Origin: Pseudomonas sp. ATCC PTA-122608
GTDB lineage: Bacteria; Pseudomonadota; Gammaproteobacteria; Pseudomonadales; Pseudomonadaceae
Direction of reading: 5' to 3'
NCBI RefSeq assembly: GCF_001952855.1
Contig: NZ_LPNO01000013.1
Coordinates: 182,969 to 246,968 of the forward strand
DNA length: 64,000 nucleotides
Part shown: in pieces, positions 36,663-44,952 of the stretch
How the letters are laid out: each line of letters starts with the position of its first letter
Numbering within the stretch: the first letter of the stretch is position 1
Made by a program: the position numbers and the translations under genes
The notes under the pieces: generated by a model
The model's input: the letters and a program-made list of their open reading frames with translations, nothing else
Databases searched by the model: none
Told to the model about the DNA's origin: nothing

Positions 36663-37195
36663 AGCGTTGGTTGATGGTGTTACCGCTGGCGGCGTTTCTG
36701 GTGGTGGCGGTGTTCCTGTATCGCGGGCTGTACCTGGACCCGGCCGAGTTGCCGTCGGCCATGATCGGCAAGCCATTCCCGGCGTTCTCGCTGCCGACGG
36801 TGCAGGGCGACAAAACCCTGACCCAGGCTGACTTGCTGGGCAAACCGGCGCTGGTCAATGTGTGGGGCACCTGGTGCATTTCCTGCCGCGTCGAGCATCC
36901 GGTGCTGAACAAGCTGGCGGAGCAGGGCGTGGTGATCTACGGCATCAACTACAAGGACGACAACGCTGCCGCCCTGAAGTGGCTGGTGGAATTCCACAAC
37001 CCGTACCAGCTGGATATCCGCGACGAAGACGGCAACCTCGGCCTGAACCTCGGCGTATACGGCGCCCCGGAAACCTTCTTCATCGATGCCAAGGGCGTGA
37101 TCCGCGACAAGTACGTGGGCGTGATCGACGAAGTGGTGTGGCGCGAGCAACTGGCCGCCAAGTACCAGGCGCTGGTGGATGAGGCCAAGCCATGA
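36659..37195 (+). CDS. ccmG: Thiol:disulfide reductant CcmG (DsbE)
   Basis: 178 aa. N-terminal membrane anchor (~5-22) and a thioredoxin-like periplasmic domain with active site WCISC and the CcmG-typical GVYGAPETF cis-Pro loop. It keeps the CXXCH cysteines of apocytochrome c reduced. Four-base overlaps on both sides. Confidence 0.96.
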   Translation: MKRWLMVLPLAAFLVVAVFLYRGLYLDPAELPSAMIGKPFPAFSLPTVQGDKTLTQADLLGKPALVNVWGTWCISCRVEHPVLNKLAEQGVVIYGINYKDDNAAALKWLVEFHNPYQLDIRDEDGNLGLNLGVYGAPETFFIDAKGVIRDKYVGVIDEVVWREQLAAKYQALVDEAKP

Positions 37196-37665
37196 AGCGT
37201 TGGTTAGCTGCCGCTGTATTGGGCTTGAGCATGGTCGGCGTGGCCCACGCTGCCATCGACACCTACGAATTTGCCAAGGACGGTGACCGCGAGCGTTTTC
37301 GCGAACTGACCAAGGAATTGCGCTGCCCCAAGTGCCAGAACCAGGACATCGCCGACTCCAACGCACCGATCGCCGCCGACCTGCGCAAAGAGATTTTCCG
37401 CATGCTCGGCGAGGGCAAGGACAATCAGCAGATCATCGACTTTATGGTCGACCGCTACGGTGACTTCGTGCGCTACAAGCCGGCGCTCACCGGCAAGACC
37501 GCGTTGCTGTGGTTCGGCCCGGCCGGGTTGTTGCTCGCCGGTGTCGTGGTGATGGCGGTGATTGTGCGCCGCCGTCGTGTGGCCCCGGCCGATGGCTCGG
37601 ACTCGCTTTCCGTCGATGAGCGTCAACGCCTCGACCAACTGCTGGACAAAAAAACTGATGATTGA
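37192..37665 (+). CDS. ccmH: Cytochrome c maturation protein CcmH
   Basis: 157 aa with a signal peptide ([16 protein letters not shown]), the redox motif RCPKCQNQ and a C-terminal transmembrane helix (~104-124). It is the short CcmH form; the TPR part is encoded separately by the next gene, as in Pseudomonas rather than E. coli. Confidence 0.96.
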   Translation: MKRWLAAAVLGLSMVGVAHAAIDTYEFAKDGDRERFRELTKELRCPKCQNQDIADSNAPIAADLRKEIFRMLGEGKDNQQIIDFMVDRYGDFVRYKPALTGKTALLWFGPAGLLLAGVVVMAVIVRRRRVAPADGSDSLSVDERQRLDQLLDKKTDD

Positions 37666-38851
37666 TTTCTGGCTCGCAGCCGGTCTGCTGCTTCTGATTG
37701 CCCTGAGTTTCCTGCTGATCCCGGTGTTACGCGGCCGCCGTGCCCAGCGTGAAGAAGATCGCACCGCGCTGAACGTGGCGCTGTATCAAGAACGCGTGGC
37801 GGAACTGCAAACCCAGCAGTCCGAAGGCGTGCTGGATGCGGCCCAACTGGACAGCGGTCGCGCTGAAGCGGCCCGTGAGTTGCTGGCGGATACCGAAGGG
37901 GTGGAAAAGCCTCGGGAGTCGCGCCTCGGCAAACCCTTGCCGTTGCTCGCCGCCTTTCTGGTGCCGGTGCTGGGCGTGGCGCTGTACCTGCATTACGGCG
38001 CCAGCGACAAGGTCGAACTGACCCGCGAATTCTCCCAGCCGCCGGTGTCCATGGAAGACATGACCCGCCGCCTTGAGCGCGCCGCTGCTGCCCAACCGGA
38101 TTCGCCGGAAGGCCTGTACTTCCTCGGTCGTGCCTACATGGCCCAGGACCGTTCGGCCGATGCGGCCAAAGTCTTCGAGCGCACCGTGGCCTTGGCCGGT
38201 CGCCAGCCGGAGTTGCTCGGCCAGTGGGCCCAGGCCCAGTACTTTGCCGACAACAAACAGTGGTCGCCCAAGGTCCAGGCCTTGACCGACGAAGCACTGA
38301 AACTCGACCCGAAAGAAGTCACCAGCCTCGGCCTGCTGGGCATCGCCGCCTTTGAAGGCCAGCGTTACCAGGAAGCGATCGACTACTGGAACCGCCTGCT
38401 GGCGCAACTGCCGCCGGAAGACAACTCCCGGGCCGCGCTGCAAGGCGGCATTGACCGGGCGGCCGAGAAGCTCAAAGAGAGCGGCGGTAGCGTGGCACCA
38501 GTGAAGGCACAAAAGCAGATGCAAGTGCGTGTGGACCTGGCGGCGGATGTGAAGGCCAAGGCCTTGCCGACCGACAGCGTGTTCATCTTCGCCCGTGCCG
38601 TCAAAGGCCCACCGGCGCCATTGGCGGCCAAGCGCGTGACCGTGGCCGACCTGCCGATCACCGTCGAACTGGGCGACAGCGATGCGATGATGCCGCAGTT
38701 GAAACTGTCAAACTTTCCCGAAGTCCAACTGGTTGCGCGCATATCCCGGGCCGGTCAACCGACCACTGGCGAGTGGATCGGCCGCAGCCAACCCCTGGCC
38801 AGCAGCACCACTGCGCTGCAGCAGCTGACCATCGACAGTCCGGATAAATAA
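37658..38851 (+). CDS. ccmI: Cytochrome c biogenesis TPR protein CcmI (CycH)
   Basis: 397 aa from ATG at 37658, eight bases inside ccmH. Two N-terminal transmembrane helices (~4-24, ~95-115) flank a cytoplasmic coiled coil; TPR repeats (~140-270: [30 protein letters not shown]) and a C-terminal beta domain follow. CcmI holds the apocytochrome C-terminus for CcmFH. Confidence 0.94.
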   Translation: MIDFWLAAGLLLLIALSFLLIPVLRGRRAQREEDRTALNVALYQERVAELQTQQSEGVLDAAQLDSGRAEAARELLADTEGVEKPRESRLGKPLPLLAAFLVPVLGVALYLHYGASDKVELTREFSQPPVSMEDMTRRLERAAAAQPDSPEGLYFLGRAYMAQDRSADAAKVFERTVALAGRQPELLGQWAQAQYFADNKQWSPKVQALTDEALKLDPKEVTSLGLLGIAAFEGQRYQEAIDYWNRLLAQLPPEDNSRAALQGGIDRAAEKLKESGGSVAPVKAQKQMQVRVDLAADVKAKALPTDSVFIFARAVKGPPAPLAAKRVTVADLPITVELGDSDAMMPQLKLSNFPEVQLVARISRAGQPTTGEWIGRSQPLASSTTALQQLTIDSPDK

Positions 38852-38866
38852 TTCGAGGAAATGCCC

Positions 38867-39271
38867 ATGACCGCCATCGCTCGTATCACCCTGCTCAGCC
38901 TGGTATTGGGGTTGAGTGCTTGTGCGGTCCATCGGCCTCCGTCGCCTACCGGGCCGACCATTCCACCGACAGGGCCGTCGACCCAGCCGAGCACCCAGCC
39001 AGGCACCCAACCTTCGGGCCCGGTGATTAAACCGTCGAAGCCGGTGCCGAGTTCCTCGCCGACCTTTGCTCCGCCACCGGGTGCAGCCAGCCACTGGGAC
39101 GGCAAAATGCAGGTGTACGTGCTGGACGAGCAGGACGATACATTCTACCGCCAGCGCACCTACTACCGCTGGAGCAACGGCTGGAGCCGCTCCATCAGCC
39201 CGAACGGGCCTTGGGAAGAGACCGACGTCCATGGCGTGCCGCCGGGGTTGAGCAAGCAGTACGCGCAATGA
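38867..39271 (+). CDS. Small proline-rich lipoprotein
   Basis: 134 aa from the second ATG (38867), which has GAGGAA seven bases upstream; the first ATG (38861) touches that site. Signal peptide with lipobox LSAC, then a Pro/Thr/Ser linker with TQPSTQPGTQPSG-like repeats, and a C-terminal ~55-residue domain with YVLDEQDDTFYRQRTYYRWSNGWSRS. It follows ccmI by 15 bp, so it is probably co-transcribed. Function unknown; likely anchored in the outer membrane. Confidence 0.82.
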   Translation: MTAIARITLLSLVLGLSACAVHRPPSPTGPTIPPTGPSTQPSTQPGTQPSGPVIKPSKPVPSSSPTFAPPPGAASHWDGKMQVYVLDEQDDTFYRQRTYYRWSNGWSRSISPNGPWEETDVHGVPPGLSKQYAQ

Positions 39272-39313
39272 ATTTGGCTGTTTATCGGGACTGATACTGA
39301 CCCTATAAGGTCG

Positions 39314-39772
39314 TTATTTAAACGACCTTATATGCGCGGCGAGTTCAGCGAGTTCACCGTCATCTGCCCTGTTTGAGTCGTGTGAGGAAATATAACCCTC
39401 ATACACCTCATAGAACTTGTCCACCCGTGAGCTGATCTTTTTGAATGTGCTGTCTTGGCCGGTGCCATGCATTGGAAATAACTTGGCGTGTAGATGGTCA
39501 ACCCCGTATCCCTCCAGGATCAACCCGGTACGGGCGACATCTGGCAAGGATTTATCAATCAGTAGCGCGGTTTTTTTGGCTGCAACAATGAGTTCGCACA
39601 GCGTCGAGTCCGACTGATTGAATGCGTAACTGTCATGGTGAGTTTTTGGGATGACTACCGTAAAGCCCGGCGTGTTTGGGAAGATTGATAGGAACGACAT
39701 GTGCCTGTCGTCTTCCCATATGACATGCGAAGGGGATACTCCTTGAACGATGTCGCAAAAAATACAGCTCAT
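39314..39772 (-). CDS. HIT-family protein with variant HxHxK triad
   Basis: 152 aa from ATG at 39772 (AGAGAG upstream); an ATG six codons earlier lacks a ribosome-binding site. The HIT fold is indicated by CIFCDIVQG, FTVVIPKTHHDS and the active-site strand DHLHAKLF. The catalytic middle His95 of H-x-H-x-H is present, but the third position is Lys97. HIT enzymes hydrolyse or transfer nucleotides. The gene is more AT-rich than its neighbours, suggesting acquisition. A perfect 11-bp hairpin (39305-39331) includes its stop codon. Confidence 0.8.
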   Translation of the reverse strand: MSCIFCDIVQGVSPSHVIWEDDRHMSFLSIFPNTPGFTVVIPKTHHDSYAFNQSDSTLCELIVAAKKTALLIDKSLPDVARTGLILEGYGVDHLHAKLFPMHGTGQDSTFKKISSRVDKFYEVYEGYISSHDSNRADDGELAELAAHIRSFK

Positions 39773-39953
39773 TCTATCTATCTCTCTCATGGGTCGGAAT
39801 AGTACTTCGTGATGAGATATAGCCCGGTTGTTCTAGCCATGCAAAATAAACCGAAAATTTCCGAAGTTTCCTAGGACTGGTACGGGATAAGTCAGATGTT
39901 TACTGTTGTTCGCGGTTTTCATACGTCGTTATCGGAGTATTCCCTCGATAGCG

Positions 39954-41168
39954 TCAGGCCCGTTCCCTTGCGCGGTGCGGGGCACTGAGCCAATGGATTA
40001 CCCCGGCGATCACCCCCAGCGCCACCCCAAACTCGACAATCCCCGTCCAGCCCAACCGTGCCATCAACCAGCCGCTGACCGCTGCCCCCACCGCGCCGCC
40101 AAAAAACGTCGCCGTCATGTACAAACTGTTGATGCGGCCCTGAGCTTTCGGGTCCACCGCAAACGCTCGCGTCTGGTTGGAAACCAAGCCCGACTGCACC
40201 CCGATGTCCAGCACGATCACCCCCAGCACCAGCAAGATAATCGAAGTCTCCGCACCCGCCAGCAGCAGGAATGCCAGAGTCACAATCCCGATACTCGCCC
40301 CAATCACCTTGCGTGAACCTAACCGGTCAGAAGCCCGTCCACCGAGCGACGCTGCCAACGCACCTGCCGCCCCGATAATTCCGAAGCCACCGGCCCAGGC
40401 ACTGCCCAACTGCCATGGCCCGTGGGCCAACAGCGCCGCCAGATTCACCCAGAACGCATTGAAGCAAGCCCACAACAACGCCTGCACCATCATCGATTGG
40501 CGAATCGGGCTGTTGTCGCGCATCAGCGGCCACAGCGAAGCCAGCAGGCGAGGGTAGGACAGGTTGGTGCTGGGCACGCCCCGTGGCAGCAGCTTAGCGG
40601 CGGCGATCCACACGGGCATCATGAAGGCCGCTTCCATCGCGTAAACCGCCCGCCAGCCATACGCCTCACCGACCACGCCGGCGATAGTACGCCCCAGCAG
40701 AATGCCCACCATGATCCCGCTGACCACCGTGCCCACATTGCGCCCACGTTCGTGTGGCTGTGACATCACGGCCGCGAACGGCACCAGCTGCTGAGGTACA
40801 CAGCTCACAATCCCCAAGCCAAATGACGCCGCAACCAGCGCCCAGATACCCGATGAAAACGCCGCCGCCAAGGCAAAACAGAACGCCAGCGCGATCTGCC
40901 CCAGCACCAGTTTGCGCCGGTCAAAGCGGTCGCCCATCGGCAACAGCAATGCCAGGCCGGTGGCAAACCCCAGCAGGGCGGAACCGGCCACCAGGTCCAC
41001 GGTGGTCACGTCCACGCCCATGTCCGAGGCGATCAGTGGCAGGATCGGCTGGGTGCAGTAAATATTGGTGATCACCGCGCCGGCGATCACCGCCATCATG
41101 ATGATCTTGCCGCGCGGCGCGACCGCAGGCGCTGCAGGACTTTGGTCAGTAATCGGTTGGCCACTCAC
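39954..41168 (-). CDS. MFS transporter (drug/solute efflux type)
   Basis: 404 aa from GTG at 41168 with AAGGAGA at proper spacing; a longer open frame upstream is non-coding overlap with the LysR gene. Twelve predicted helices; motif A-like GDRFDRRKL between helices 2 and 3, and the CTQPILPLIASDMGV entry typical of this carrier group. Substrate unknown. It is divergent from a LysR regulator that probably controls it. A paralogue is at 58912-60108. Confidence 0.88.
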   Translation of the reverse strand: MSGQPITDQSPAAPAVAPRGKIIMMAVIAGAVITNIYCTQPILPLIASDMGVDVTTVDLVAGSALLGFATGLALLLPMGDRFDRRKLVLGQIALAFCFALAAAFSSGIWALVAASFGLGIVSCVPQQLVPFAAVMSQPHERGRNVGTVVSGIMVGILLGRTIAGVVGEAYGWRAVYAMEAAFMMPVWIAAAKLLPRGVPSTNLSYPRLLASLWPLMRDNSPIRQSMMVQALLWACFNAFWVNLAALLAHGPWQLGSAWAGGFGIIGAAGALAASLGGRASDRLGSRKVIGASIGIVTLAFLLLAGAETSIILLVLGVIVLDIGVQSGLVSNQTRAFAVDPKAQGRINSLYMTATFFGGAVGAAVSGWLMARLGWTGIVEFGVALGVIAGVIHWLSAPHRARERA

Positions 41169-41236
41169 GGCGCTCTCCTTCAATGCAGATCTCCGGGAAG
41201 GAGATGAGTGGCCAACGTTACGCACTCGCGCTTGGC

Positions 41237-41267
41237 AGGATAATCCCCTAGGATTTGGAATCATCCT
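41237..41267. promoter_or_regulatory. Candidate LysR-type operator
   Basis: AGGATAAT (41237-41244) faces ATCATCCT (41260-41267) as an inverted repeat, 7 of 8 pairing, in the 120-bp divergent MFS/lysR gap, immediately before the lysR start. Placement and symmetry fit an autoregulatory LTTR site. Confidence 0.5.
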
Positions 41268-41288
41268 TCCAGAATTTGATAGGTTGCC

Positions 41289-42185
41289 ATGAACCGCCTT
41301 GAATCCATGTCCATCTTCGTTGCCGTGGTTGATGCGGGCAGCCTGACGGCCGCAGCGCGGCGCCTCGACATGCCGCTGGCCAGCGTCAGCCGCAAGATGG
41401 CCGAACTTGAGACGCACCTGAAAACCCGCCTGCTGCACCGCACCACGCGCCAGCTGTCATTGACCGATGCGGGTGCCTCCTACCTGGCGGCGTGCCGGCG
41501 CATTCTTGAAGACATCAGCGAAGCCGAGCGCGCCGCTACCGGCGAATATTCCGAGCCCCGGGGCGAGTTGGTGGTCACCGCGCCCGTGGTCTTCGGGCGG
41601 CTGCACATCGTGCCGGTGGTGGCGGAATTCCTGGCGCAGTACCCGGAGATCGACATCAACCTGATCCTTACCGACCGGGTTGTGCACCTGATGGAAGAAC
41701 ACTGCGACGTGGCGGTACGGATTGGTGAGTTGCCCGACAGCTCGCTGAAGGCCATGCAGGTCGGCACGGTGCGGCGGGTAGTGTGTGCCAGTCCGGCGTA
41801 CCTGGCCGCTCGCGGTGTACCAGCCGAACCCCGGGACTTGGCGGCACATGACTGCATCACTTTCGAAGTGCTGGCATCCCAAGGGGCGTGGGGATTTGGC
41901 GCGGGTAAAACCGGGCTCTCGGTACCGGTGCATTCGCGGTTGTCGGTGAACACCGCAGAAGCGGCGATTGCGGCGGCGACGTTGGGGGTTGGAGTGATTC
42001 GGGTGCTGTCGTATCAGGTGTCGGATGCGGTGCGGGAGGAGGCGTTGTCGGTGGTGCTTGAGGCGTTCGAGTCGGCACCGCTGCCCATTAGCCTAGTGCA
42101 CAAAGGGCAGTCGCCGTTGCCGCTGAAGCTGCGGGCGTTTCTGGATTTTGTAATGCCGCGATTGCGCGCCCGCACCGCCCAATAA
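41289..42185 (+). CDS. LysR-family transcriptional regulator
   Basis: 298 aa: winged helix-turn-helix (~1-60, SLTAAARRLDMPLASVSRKMAELE) and a periplasmic-binding-protein-like effector domain (~90-295). Of the CrgA/DmlR-like LysR subgroup judged by ESMSIFVAVVDAGSLTAAAR. It is divergent from the MFS gene at 39954 and likely its regulator; the effector is unknown. Confidence 0.92.
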   Translation: MNRLESMSIFVAVVDAGSLTAAARRLDMPLASVSRKMAELETHLKTRLLHRTTRQLSLTDAGASYLAACRRILEDISEAERAATGEYSEPRGELVVTAPVVFGRLHIVPVVAEFLAQYPEIDINLILTDRVVHLMEEHCDVAVRIGELPDSSLKAMQVGTVRRVVCASPAYLAARGVPAEPRDLAAHDCITFEVLASQGAWGFGAGKTGLSVPVHSRLSVNTAEAAIAAATLGVGVIRVLSYQVSDAVREEALSVVLEAFESAPLPISLVHKGQSPLPLKLRAFLDFVMPRLRARTAQ

Positions 42186-42218
42186 CATCGACGAATTTGA
42201 ACCTGATGAAAATCAAAA

Positions 42219-42308
42219 TGTGGGAGCGGGCTTGCTCGCGAAAGCGGTGGATCAGTCACCAGATGTATTGACTGACCCTCTGCATTCGCGAGCAAGCCCG
42301 CTCCCACA
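42219..42308. repeat. REP pair after lysR
   Basis: TGTGGGAGCGGGCTTGCTCG / CGAGCAAGCCCGCTCCCACA inverted pair, ~45 bp apart. Confidence 0.9.
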
Positions 42309-42343
42309 TTGAATTTATGTTGCCAGTTGGATTTCGGTTTTGA

Positions 42344-42400
42344 TCAAGCCACCGGGCACTCTCGGTTAAGCGCCTCATCCACCAATAACTGCGCCATTGG
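42344..42400 (-). pseudogene. 3' remnant of a DUF6124 gene
   Basis: Read on the minus strand, 18 codons and a stop give PMAQLLVDEALNRECPVA, matching LLVDRALDRECPVA, the end of the intact paralogue 300 bp away (stop at 42644). The remnant ends abruptly at 42400, exactly where the palindromic repeat 42400-42535 begins. The rest of the gene is missing. Confidence 0.75.
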
Positions 42401-42535
42401 ATCGTTCCCACGCTCTGCGTGGGAATGCCTCCCGTGACGCTCCGCGTCACCACTGCACAAGACTTCAACCTTGCATCCCCAGCTGGACGCAGAGCGTCAA
42501 AGGCGGCATTCCCACGCAGAGCGTGGGAACGATCA
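42400..42535. repeat. Palindromic repeat (TTCCCACGCTCTGCGTGGGA type), second copy
   Basis: Nearly the same as 29655-29791, with the outer TTCCCACGC palindromes and inner GACGCTCCGCGTC / GACGCAGAGCGTC arms. It borders the truncated DUF6124 remnant. Confidence 0.85.
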
Positions 42536-42550
42536 AAGTCCTACAGCTAC

Positions 42551-42640
42551 TTCCAACCTTTCATTAAACCTTCATCAAACGGTTTTACTCCAGTCATGTG
42601 CAAGTCATAGGTCTGACACGGCCCGCGCCTACTGTCGTTT
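42551..42640 (+). repeat. Duplicate of the phn promoter region (direct repeat copy 1)
   Basis: 90 bp that differ at only three positions from 43950-44039. It contains the same five 11-bp Pho-box units (42558-42612) but no phn gene follows; instead it ends within 4 bp of the stop codon of a minus-strand DUF6124 gene. Confidence 0.9.
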
Positions 42641-42643
42641 TGA

Positions 42644-42997
42644 TCAGGCCACCGGGCACTCTCGATCCAGCGCTCTATCCACCAACAACAATCCCAACTC
42701 CAGCAGTTGTTGCATCGCCAATACCAGGCTGCGGTCTTTGCCATCAATGTTTTCGGAAAGGTCCAACGCCATTGCATTGGCAGACTGGAGTGTTTCGTAG
42801 GCGTTGCTCAGCAGTGCTTCCGTTTCAACGTTGGCTGATACGGTGAACAGACTAAAGTGGTTTTTTTCATTGGTGGACGCTTTGGTTTCGGCGGGTTTCA
42901 GGTAGTGATCGATGGCCCGCTGGGCGGCGTCCTGGAGCTTGGTTTTTTCAGACTTGGAGCCAGACGTTTCTGGCGGATTGGGCGTGACCTTGTACAT
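42644..42997 (-). CDS. DUF6124-family small protein (full-length form)
   Basis: 117 aa from ATG at 42997 (GGAGAG seven bases upstream); an ATG at 43012 overlaps that ribosome-binding site and is unlikely. It starts YKVTPNPPETSG, has the AQRAIDHYLKP segment, the LFTVSANVETEALLSNAYETLQSA core and a helical end LVDRALDRECPVA, the DUF6124 pattern as I know it. Function unknown; the family is abundant in fluorescens-group Pseudomonas. Related to 13102-13374 and to the remnant at 42344. Confidence 0.82.
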   Translation of the reverse strand: MYKVTPNPPETSGSKSEKTKLQDAAQRAIDHYLKPAETKASTNEKNHFSLFTVSANVETEALLSNAYETLQSANAMALDLSENIDGKDRSLVLAMQQLLELGLLLVDRALDRECPVA

Positions 42998-43200
42998 GCA
43001 ATGACTCTCCATTCAGTTGGAGCTCACCACATCTGCGACCAAGCAGGTGGGTGGCGAGCTGTACGCAGGTTGGTCGACCAGGGAATGGAAAACCCGGCAG
43101 GGCCAGAGCCCTCCCACGCACAGCTCGCCATAAAGCGAACACGATAATGCCGCTTGCGCGGCACTGTGCGCCATTCTAACCCGGGCGACCAAACCCGATC
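42998..43200 (-). promoter_or_regulatory. Structured 5' leader of the second DUF6124 gene
   Basis: GGCGAGCTGT (43053-43062) pairs perfectly with ACAGCTCGCC (43120-43129), 57 bases apart; the same stem in the 13375 leader is 55 bases apart. CTCCA/TGGAG around 43006-43021 puts the ribosome-binding site GGAG in a hairpin. GCCGC-TTGC-GCGGC near 43149-43162 matches the distal hairpin of the other leader. Beyond ~43200 to the NUDIX stop (43297) nothing is recognised. Confidence 0.6.
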
Positions 43201-43296
43201 GCTGATGAGCAGCGACTTGGAGAGGCTAGCGGCGAGTTAAGGCTGCTGCAAGCCATAGAGATCGTAGGAAAAATCACGGATCTACCGGGATCTTGA

Positions 43297-43719
43297 TTAT
43301 TCTTGAAGCGATACTTCGGAAAGGCGCGGCTTTAGAAACTCCAAGGCATCTTTAAACACCTGATACCACTCTTCTGACGGTTCGCTCGCAAGCGAGTGCC
43401 AGAAGAACCGGAACTCATGGCCGCCATCATCCTCTGCAAAATAGGTCCAGGTATCTGGTGTCTCTTCTGCGACCTGGCATTGATGAAAGGCCCATGTATG
43501 CCCCGTGGACGCTGAGTGCCAAGTGCCCAGGTCACGTATCACCTTGCCGGTTATCCCGGCTTCTTCCTGTAATTCCCGAATCGCAGCTGCGTCGGTGCTT
43601 TCGCCAGGCTCCACGCTGCCCTTGACCAGTTGAAGGCCTGCCAGGGGGTGTTTGAATGCGAGGATTTCCAGCGATTGGCGGGTTCGCAGAACGACCGGAC
43701 ATGCCTTGTCTTTTCCCAT
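43297..43719 (-). CDS. NUDIX hydrolase
   Basis: 140 aa from ATG at 43719 (GAGGG eight bases upstream). The NUDIX box is intact: G-x5-E-x7-REL-x-EE-x-GI in GSVEPGESTDAAAIRELQEE plus AGI. It hydrolyses a nucleoside-diphosphate-linked substrate, not identifiable here. It lies inside the 1.4-kb unit bounded by the two phn-promoter copies. Confidence 0.88.
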   Translation of the reverse strand: MGKDKACPVVLRTRQSLEILAFKHPLAGLQLVKGSVEPGESTDAAAIRELQEEAGITGKVIRDLGTWHSASTGHTWAFHQCQVAEETPDTWTYFAEDDGGHEFRFFWHSLASEPSEEWYQVFKDALEFLKPRLSEVSLQE

Positions 43720-43796
43720 CACGTTGCCCTCTTGCACATATTGGCGGCCAGCTATTGCACCACAGTCCGGCACATTTCCAATGCCGGGCGAAGACC

Positions 43797-43929
43797 TTGT
43801 GGCGAGGGGGCTTGCTCCCGCTGGACTGCGAAGCAGGCCCAAGTCAGCCACCTCAGTACATCTGACAGACCGTGTCACCCAGGCTTGGGGCCGCTGCGCA
43901 GCCCAGCGGGAGCAAGCTCCCTCGCCACA
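43797..43929. repeat. REP pair (GCGAGGGAGCTTGCTCCCGC type)
   Basis: TGTGGCGAGGGGGCTTGCTC and GAGCAAGCTCCCTCGCCACA ends, inverted, ~95 bp apart, between the NUDIX gene and the phn promoter. Confidence 0.88.
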
Positions 43930-43956
43930 GGTTAGGTATTCAGCGTCAGTTCCAAC

Positions 43957-44011
43957 CTTTCATCAAACCTTCATCAAACGGTTTTACTCCAGTCATGTGC
44001 AAGTCATAGGG
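43957..44011 (+). promoter_or_regulatory. Pho-box array upstream of phnC
   Basis: Five consecutive 11-bp units: CTTTCATCAAA, CCTTCATCAAA, CGGTTTTACTC, CAGTCATGTGC, AAGTCATAGGG. Four carry the (C/A)(T/A/C)(G/T)TCAT half-site; CAGTCAT-N4-AAGTCAT is a classical 18-bp Pho box. PhoB binds such 11-bp direct repeats on one DNA face. It starts ~130 bp before phnC and lies in direct-repeat copy 2 (43950-44039). Confidence 0.8.
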
Positions 44012-44087
44012 CTGACACAGCCCGCGCCTACTGTCGTTTGAACTCAAACGCAGCCACGGACGGCTGTTCAACCAGACAGAGAAGCCC

Positions 44088-44921
44088 ATGACTCCAGCTA
44101 TCCATGTCGATCATCTGAACAAGACCTTTGCGAAGAAATCCGCGCTGGTCGACCTCGAACTCACCGTTGCCACCGGTGAGATGGTCGCGCTGATTGGCGC
44201 TTCCGGCTCCGGCAAGTCGACCTTGCTGCGCCACCTCGCGGGCCTGGCCTGTTGCGACAAGAGCAACGGCGGCAGCGTCAAGGTGCTGGGCCGGGAAGTG
44301 CAGGCCAGCGGGCGGTTGAATGGCAAGGTGCGGCGCCTGCGCGCCGACATCGGCTACATCTTCCAGCAGTTCAACCTGGTCAACCGCCTGAGCGTGCTCG
44401 ACAACGTGCTGCTCGGTTGTCTGGGCCGCATGCCGCGCTGGCGTGGCAACCTCGGTTTGTTCAACACCGAGGAAAAACAGTTCGCCATGGAATCCCTGGC
44501 CCGCGTCGGCCTGGCTGACCTGGCCGCGCAACGCGCCTCTACCTTGTCCGGCGGCCAGCAGCAACGCGTAGCCATTGCTCGCGCCCTGACCCAACGCGCC
44601 GAGGTGATCCTGGCCGATGAACCCATCGCTTCGCTGGACCCGGAGTCGGCGCGCAAGGTCATGGAGATCCTCGCCGACATCAACGGCCGCGACGGCAAGA
44701 CCGTGGTGGTCACCCTGCACCAGGTTGATTACGCCATGCGTTATTGCCCCCGAGCCGTGGCGCTCAAGGGCGGGCGGATTCACTTCGATGGCCACGCCAG
44801 CGAGCTGAGCAGCCAGTTCCTCAATGATTTGTACGGTGCCGATGTCGACACCAGCCTGATGTTTTCCGACCAGACCCGCACACCCGTCGTCCCCGCACGG
44901 TTGGCCCTGGCTCGCGCTTGA
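44088..44921 (+). CDS. phnC: Phosphonate ABC transporter ATPase PhnC
   Basis: 277 aa ABC ATPase: Walker [10 protein letters not shown] (~37-45), Q-loop, signature LSGGQQQR, Walker [13 protein letters not shown] and H-loop VTLHQ. First gene of the phosphonate operon, with phnD 31 bp downstream. The preceding Pho-box array indicates control by phosphate starvation. Confidence 0.96.
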   Translation: MTPAIHVDHLNKTFAKKSALVDLELTVATGEMVALIGASGSGKSTLLRHLAGLACCDKSNGGSVKVLGREVQASGRLNGKVRRLRADIGYIFQQFNLVNRLSVLDNVLLGCLGRMPRWRGNLGLFNTEEKQFAMESLARVGLADLAAQRASTLSGGQQQRVAIARALTQRAEVILADEPIASLDPESARKVMEILADINGRDGKTVVVTLHQVDYAMRYCPRAVALKGGRIHFDGHASELSSQFLNDLYGADVDTSLMFSDQTRTPVVPARLALARA

Positions 44922-44952
44922 AACCCTCCAACGACCCACAGGAATCCTCTCC

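Noticed and set aside
39305..39331. Perfect 11-bp hairpin as a rho-independent terminator
   Set aside because: There is no T-run on either strand and it contains the stop codon of the HIT gene; kept only as a remark.
42256..42468. A 70-codon minus-strand frame over the remnant region
   Set aside because: It reads a different frame across the palindromic repeat and the DUF6124 remnant; the remnant frame (42344-42400) explains the sequence.
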